Assembly (NCBI RefSeq): GCF_007828865.1
Contig: NZ_VIVK01000001.1
Coordinates: 2,914,001-2,978,000 of the forward strand
Direction: 5' to 3'
DNA length: 64,000 bases
From: Kribbella amoyensis
Lineage (GTDB): Bacteria; Actinomycetota; Actinomycetes; Propionibacteriales; Kribbellaceae
The position numbers and the translations under genes are program-made. The notes beneath the pieces were generated by a model, which made no database searches, was not told the DNA's origin, and saw only the letters and a program-made list of their open reading frames with translations. Positions 59,842-64,000 of this stretch are shown in pieces (the stretch's first letter is position 1; the number at the start of each line of letters is the position of its first letter).

Positions 59842-60576
59842 TCACGGGCAGGTGTTCGTGATCGCGAGTGCGGCCGTCCGGTCGTCGGTGGTGATCGGGA
59901 GGCCGTACTTGCGGGCCACCTGCAGGTACCGCAGGACGTAGGTACAGCGGTAGCCACGGTTGATCGGCAGCCACTCGCCCGGACCGTTGTCGCCCTTGCT
60001 CGCGTTGGCCGGACCGTCGACGGCCAGCAGGTTCGCCGTGTGGTCGTTGGCGAAGTCCACCCGGCGTTGCTGCGGCCAGCGGGACGCGCCCATGTCCCAG
60101 GCCCGGGCGAGCGGGTACAGGTGGTCGATCTGGACCGCCGTCGCGGCCGCCTTCCTGAAGTCGATCCGGCGACCGGTGTACGGGTCGGCGAGCGTCCCGG
60201 CGACCACCACGCACTTGGAGCGCTCGCGGTACTGCACCTCGGTCAGCTGGGTGGCGAGGATGTCGTTCCTCGTGTCGCACCCGTTGTGTCCCCCGGCGCC
60301 GGTGTGGTCGTCGGTCCAGGTCTGCCCGAACTTGTCCCGCTTGTACCCGGCGACGTCGGGCCGGGATCGGACCTTCGCCTGCCCGAGCTCGGCCCGGATC
60401 AGCTTCGCCGTCCCGGCCACCGGCGGCGAACCGCTCGGCCGAGGCGCCGGGCTCGTGGTGCCGCCGATCGGATCGGCGCCGGCCTCCAGGTACTCGCATC
60501 CGGTCAGCGGCAGCACGGCAAGCACGACCGCCAGGACGGCGGCGAGAGTGCGAGCCCGGGTCGGTGCGGCGCTCAC
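59842..60576 (-). CDS. Exported HNH-type (DUF1524-like) nuclease lipoprotein
   Basis: 244 residues. Signal peptide with lipobox LTGC (about residue 24), Pro/Ser linker, then the nuclease core: QIDHLYPLARAWDMGASRWP and FANDHTANLLAVDGPANASK carry the Asp-His and Asn-His residues of the beta-beta-alpha metal fold (GmrSD C-terminal/HNH type). Secreted nucleases may scavenge DNA or act on competitors. GTG start overlapping the lactonase gene stop by GTGA. Confidence 0.87.
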   Translation of the reverse strand: MSAAPTRARTLAAVLAVVLAVLPLTGCEYLEAGADPIGGTTSPAPRPSGSPPVAGTAKLIRAELGQAKVRSRPDVAGYKRDKFGQTWTDDHTGAGGHNGCDTRNDILATQLTEVQYRERSKCVVVAGTLADPYTGRRIDFRKAAATAVQIDHLYPLARAWDMGASRWPQQRRVDFANDHTANLLAVDGPANASKGDNGPGEWLPINRGYRCTYVLRYLQVARKYGLPITTDDRTAALAITNTCP

Positions 60577-61424
60577 CCGGCGTACGGCAGGGTCGGCAGG
60601 CCGCGGACGCCCGGTTCGACGGCGAACACGGCGCCCGCCGACGGGACCGGTGAGGTCTCGCCGTGGCGCGAAGTGGTGATGTACAGCCGGTCGAGCTGGT
60701 CGCCGCCGAAGGTGCAAGCGGTCACCTTGGCCGCCGGGAGCTCGACGACCTGGTCCAGCTCACCGGCCGGGGAGTACCGATGCACGGCGCCGCCCTCCCA
60801 GAGCGCGGCCCAGATCCCTCCTTCGGCGTCGACGGTGAGGCCGTCGGGCACACCTTGCTCCGCCGGGATCCGGACGAACGTCTTGCGATCGTGCAGCCCG
60901 GCGTCCTCGTCGTAGGCGAACGAGTCGATCTGGTGCGTCGTCGAGTCCGCGTAGTACGCCCGGCTCCCGTCGGGACTCCAGGCCAGGCCGTTCGAGATGG
61001 TGACCCCGGTGAGGACGGTCTCCACCTGGTGGTCCTGGTCCACGCGGAGCAGGACGCCACGGCCCGGCGACTCGTCGTACGCCATCGAGCCGACGTAGAA
61101 CCGCCCGTGCGGATCGCAGCCGCCTTCGTTGAACCGCACCGCGGGATCGCTCAGCGGGGTGGCGATCGTGGTCGCCGGGCCGGCCGGCTCGTCGGTGACC
61201 TGGATCGTGTGTTCGCCGGCCAGGATCATCCCGCCGGACGCGCGCGGCCGGATCATCGCGGCGACCTTGCCGACGTGGTGCCGCGCGACCTCGCCGGTCC
61301 GCTCGTCCAGGTGCAGCAGGTCGCCCACGAGCATGTCGACCCAGCGCAGTCCACCCCAGCCCGGCCACCAGACCGGTCCCTCGCCGTGGGCGGCATCGGC
61401 GGCGGTGATCTGCTCTGCTCTCAC
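60573..61424 (-). CDS. SMP-30/gluconolactonase family protein
   Basis: 283 residues. Beta-propeller motifs: HGEGPVWWPGWGGLRWVDM (metal Glu), FNEGGCDPHGRFYVGSMAYD, SNGLAWSPDGSRAYYADSTT (metal Asn) and PDGLTVDAEGGIW (metal Asp). These enzymes open sugar lactones to acids with a divalent metal. GTG start after AAGGAGACCTA. It would suit the non-phosphorylating sugar route elsewhere in the window, but it is 18 kb away. Confidence 0.9.
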   Translation of the reverse strand: MRAEQITAADAAHGEGPVWWPGWGGLRWVDMLVGDLLHLDERTGEVARHHVGKVAAMIRPRASGGMILAGEHTIQVTDEPAGPATTIATPLSDPAVRFNEGGCDPHGRFYVGSMAYDESPGRGVLLRVDQDHQVETVLTGVTISNGLAWSPDGSRAYYADSTTHQIDSFAYDEDAGLHDRKTFVRIPAEQGVPDGLTVDAEGGIWAALWEGGAVHRYSPAGELDQVVELPAAKVTACTFGGDQLDRLYITTSRHGETSPVPSAGAVFAVEPGVRGLPTLPYAG

Positions 61425-61485
61425 TAGGTCTCCTTGCTCGGTTCGTCGGCGCCGTCAAAGCCTATGCCCGCCGAGTCGGCCGGCA

Positions 61486-61899
61486 TCAGGTCTGGTGCGC
61501 GTAGGCCGCGGCGAACTCGGGGGAGGGCGGGATGGGCGTGATGACGTCGATGAGGGTGCCGCTCGGGTCGACCGTCATGAAGTGGCGCTGGCCGAAGTCC
61601 TCGCTGCGGAGTGCGAGCGCGACGGTGTGACCGGCGGCCGACGCGCGCTCGTGCACGGCGTCCACGTCGTCCACCTCGATCGCGATCAGCACGCCCGCGG
61701 GCCGGCGGCGGAAGCTCTCCGGCACGCTCTCGTGCTCGCGTTCGACGATGCCCAGCTGGGGCCGGTGTCCGTCCGGGCTCTCGAGCTGGGCGTACCAGCC
61801 GCTGTCGAAGACGACCCGGAAGCCGAGCAGCTCGACGTAGAAGTCACAGGTCGCCGCGACGTCGTCGGCGCAGATGGTCGGAAAGATGCTGGTGATCAC
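61486..61899 (-). CDS. VOC family protein, 137 aa
   Basis: Two VOC modules: SIFPTICADDVAATCDFYVE, LLGFRVVFDSGWYAQLESPD and later LRSEDFGQRHFMTVDPSGTL. Similar to glyoxalase-like proteins whose metal site or ligand is variable. GTG start with AAGGGAAA upstream. It is alone, between the lactonase gene and a gap with a strong hairpin. Confidence 0.86.
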   Translation of the reverse strand: MITSIFPTICADDVAATCDFYVELLGFRVVFDSGWYAQLESPDGHRPQLGIVEREHESVPESFRRRPAGVLIAIEVDDVDAVHERASAAGHTVALALRSEDFGQRHFMTVDPSGTLIDVITPIPPSPEFAAAYAHQT

Positions 61900-61993
61900 G
61901 GGAGTTTCCCTTCGCTGGTTGACCTTGTGATCACGTTGCGGCCTCCGGTCACCGGAGGGTCAAGCTGCTGAGCCGTCAGTGGCCGGACAGCAG

Positions 61994-62039
61994 GCAGGGC
62001 ACCGGGGTGACGAATCCTGTATGGACCCCGGTGCCCTGC
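61994..62039. terminator. 15-bp perfect inverted repeat in a 331-bp gap
   Basis: GCAGGGCACCGGGGT (61994-62008) pairs with ACCCCGGTGCCCTGC (62025-62039), loop of 16 nt. It lies between the VOC start (minus strand) and the flavoprotein gene (plus). It could be an intrinsic hairpin of a short upstream transcript or part of the flavoprotein leader. The rest of 61900-62230 shows no gene I can support. Confidence 0.5.
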
Positions 62040-62230
62040 GGTCTGAGAAGCCGTGACTCCGCCACGTTACCGGACCCGCACCTTACGTGCTCGGCGTGCC
62101 GTGGGAGTGGTCGGCTTGTGAGTGCGCTCACGAAACGCCTTACAGGGCAGGATTTCTGTCACGAATCAGGAGGCCGATCTGTCAGCCTGGTAAGGCCCCT
62201 TGTGGGTGTGGCTGGAGACGGGAGCTTGTG

Positions 62231-63964
62231 GTGGAGATTTCGGAGCAGCGGATCGCGACCTCGGTGCTGGTGATCGGGACCGGCGGGGCCGGATTGCGGG
62301 CCGCCATCGAGCTGGCCGAGCGGGGCGTCGATGTGATTGCTCTGGGCAAGCGTCCTCGGTCCGACGCGCACACCGCGCTGGCTGCCGGCGGGATCAACGC
62401 CGCGCTCGCCACGATGGACGAGGAGGACAGCTGGCAACAGCACGCGGCCGACACGTTGCAGGAGAGCTACCTGCTCGCCAACCCGGAGATCGTGCGGATC
62501 GTGACCGAGGGGGCGGCGCGGGGGATCGCGGACCTGGAGCGGTACGGGATGCCGTTCGCGCGGGAGGCGGACGGGCGGATCTCGCAGCGGTTCTTCGGCG
62601 CGCACACGTACCGGCGGACCGCGTTCGCGGGGGACTACACCGGCCTGGAGATCCAACGGACCCTGGTGAACCGGGCGGTCCAGCTGGACGTACCGATCCT
62701 GGACAGCGTGTACGTCACCCGGCTGCTGGTCCGCGACAACACCGTCTTCGGGGCGTACGGGTTCGACCTGACCACCGGGCGGCGGTACGTCATCCATGCG
62801 GACGCGGTGATTCTCGCGGCCGGCGGGCATACCCGGATCTGGCGGCGGACGTCGTCGCGGCGGGACGAGAACACCGGTGACTCGTTCCGGCTCGCGGTGC
62901 TGGCCGGTGGGCGGATCCGCGATCCCGAGCTGGTCCAGTTCCATCCGTCCGGGTTGATCGAACCCGAGAACGCGGCCGGCACCCTGGTGTCCGAGGCGGC
63001 CCGGGGCGAAGGCGGTCAGCTGCGGAACGCACTCGGCGAGCGGTTCATGGAGCGGTACGACCCGGAGCGGATGGAGCTGTCCACACGGGACCGGGTCGCG
63101 CTCGCGGCGTACACGGAGATCATGGCGGGCCGCGGGACGCCGAACGGTGGGGTCTGGCTCGACGTGTCGCATCTGCCGCGGCAGACGATCATGCAGCGGC
63201 TGCCCCGGGTGTACCAGACCCTGCTGGAGCTGCAGATGCTCGACATCACCCAGCAGCCGATCGAGATCGCGCCGACGGCGCACTACTCGATGGGCGGGGT
63301 CTGGGTCCGGCCCGAGGACCACGGCACCGGCGTCGACGGACTGTACGCGATCGGCGAGGCGTCCAGCGGTCTGCACGGGGCGAACCGGCTCGGCGGCAAC
63401 TCGCTGATCGAGCTGCTCGTCTTCGGCCGGATCGTCGGCGAGGCGGCGGCGAAGTACTCGGTCGAGCGGCAGGCACAGTACCGATCGGCCGAGGCGGTCG
63501 CCGAAGCTCGCGGCGAGGTGGACGCGCTGCTCGCCTCCGACGGCCAGGAGAACGTCCGCGCCCTCCAGCGGGCCCTGCGGGACACGATGACGGCGCGGGC
63601 CGGCGTGGTCCGCGACGAAGCCGGGCTGCTGGCCGGGGTGAAGGAGCTGACCGAGCTCGAAGGCCGGATGGAGCAGGTCGGCGTGCACCCGGACATCGCC
63701 GGGTTCCAGGACCTGGCGCACGCGTTCGACCTGAAGTCCTCCGCGCTGGCGGCCCGGGCGACGCTGGACGCGGCCCTCGAACGTCGCGAGACCCGGGGCT
63801 GCCACAACCGCTCCGACTTCCCCGACCTGGACGAGTCGCTGCAGGTGAACCTGGTCTGGTCCGGCCCCGGCTCGGTCGAACGGGAGCAGATCCCCGCTAT
63901 CCCGGAGGAGTTCCGCCGGCTGATGCGCGACGACATCTCGACGGAGGGCAAGTTGGTCGAGTAA
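62231..63964 (+). CDS. Succinate dehydrogenase/fumarate reductase-type flavoprotein subunit
   Basis: 577 residues. FAD site VLVIGTGGAGLRAAIELAER near the start; the AHTALAAGGINAAL segment holds a His in the place where SdhA/FrdA attach FAD covalently (L-aspartate oxidases lack it). ELVQFHPSGLIEPE, ERFMERYDPERMELSTRDRV and HYSMGGVW are catalytic-site blocks, and SGLHGANRLGGNSLIELLVF closes the FAD fold. GTG at 62231 has GGGAG six bases upstream. The iron-sulfur subunit would be expected beyond the window. Confidence 0.85.
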   Translation: MEISEQRIATSVLVIGTGGAGLRAAIELAERGVDVIALGKRPRSDAHTALAAGGINAALATMDEEDSWQQHAADTLQESYLLANPEIVRIVTEGAARGIADLERYGMPFAREADGRISQRFFGAHTYRRTAFAGDYTGLEIQRTLVNRAVQLDVPILDSVYVTRLLVRDNTVFGAYGFDLTTGRRYVIHADAVILAAGGHTRIWRRTSSRRDENTGDSFRLAVLAGGRIRDPELVQFHPSGLIEPENAAGTLVSEAARGEGGQLRNALGERFMERYDPERMELSTRDRVALAAYTEIMAGRGTPNGGVWLDVSHLPRQTIMQRLPRVYQTLLELQMLDITQQPIEIAPTAHYSMGGVWVRPEDHGTGVDGLYAIGEASSGLHGANRLGGNSLIELLVFGRIVGEAAAKYSVERQAQYRSAEAVAEARGEVDALLASDGQENVRALQRALRDTMTARAGVVRDEAGLLAGVKELTELEGRMEQVGVHPDIAGFQDLAHAFDLKSSALAARATLDAALERRETRGCHNRSDFPDLDESLQVNLVWSGPGSVEREQIPAIPEEFRRLMRDDISTEGKLVE

Positions 63965-64000
63965 CGCCTAATCCCAACTGGCTGTGGCCGGGTCGACGCC

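Noticed and set aside
62231-63964. L-aspartate oxidase (NadB)
   Set aside because: A His at the covalent-FAD position (AHTALAAGG) points to SdhA/FrdA; no nadA or nadC gene is adjacent. It remains a secondary possibility.

Overview
The window is high-GC, densely coded DNA of an actinobacterium. GTG starts are common, many operons use 4-base ATGA/GTGA overlaps, and the content includes LCP and TatA proteins, F420-type PPOX enzymes, an ECF41-like sigma factor and a Streptomyces-type gas vesicle cluster. Taken with the many sugar ABC, FCD-regulator and DUF4432/DUF6807 genes, this fits Nocardioidaceae, perhaps Kribbella. The taxon is an inference; no rRNA, tRNA, phage, insertion sequence or CRISPR array was seen.

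Layout. 1-11.5 kb is housekeeping and stress material: a DUF6153-like tail and a DUF305 lipoprotein, drug-efflux MFS pumps, a cupin, a tandem pair of CNNM/CorC-type membrane proteins, a PPOX protein, an ECF41-like sigma factor with a repetitive small protein, and a divergent LysR/EamA pair. 11.7-18.4 kb is a gas vesicle operon (two unusual charged-tail proteins, gvpA, F, G, O, J, L, S, K, and flanking small genes), preceded by a good match to a SigB/SigF stress promoter. 18.4-23.6 kb holds a broken VOC gene, two PRC-barrel proteins coupled to an Nramp-like transporter with altered metal-site motifs, an LCP enzyme and a TatA-like protein.

23.6-43 kb is carbohydrate metabolism in three regulons: (i) a LacI regulator controlling a Gfo/Idh/MocA dehydrogenase and a DUF6807 protein through palindromic operators, one filling a promoter spacer; (ii) an FCD-GntR regulator, a secreted beta-helix protein and a nine-gene operon with a sugar ABC importer, an enolase-superfamily enzyme, an SDR, a DUF4432 mutarotase-like protein, a CaiB/BaiF CoA-transferase, a solute-binding-like protein without a signal peptide, and an enoyl-CoA hydratase; (iii) a FAH hydrolase, an SDR and a second FCD regulator resembling the non-phosphorylating L-fucose/L-rhamnose acid route. 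Regulon (ii) is the best candidate for an undescribed system, because it joins sugar import to CoA-thioester chemistry.

43-64 kb is mixed: lipoate ligase, membrane proteins, MarR pairs with visible operators, a large LuxR (LAL) regulator, MFS/SDR/VOC genes, an HExxH zincin-like protein with a helical partner, a 0.9 kb gene-free stretch with four kinds of repeats, a second enolase-superfamily enzyme, a secreted HNH nuclease lipoprotein, an SMP-30 lactonase and an SdhA/FrdA-type flavoprotein. A 57-58 bp repeat with CTTTGTGC/GCACAAAG ends occurs at three places (one at 21.6 kb, two at 57 kb).
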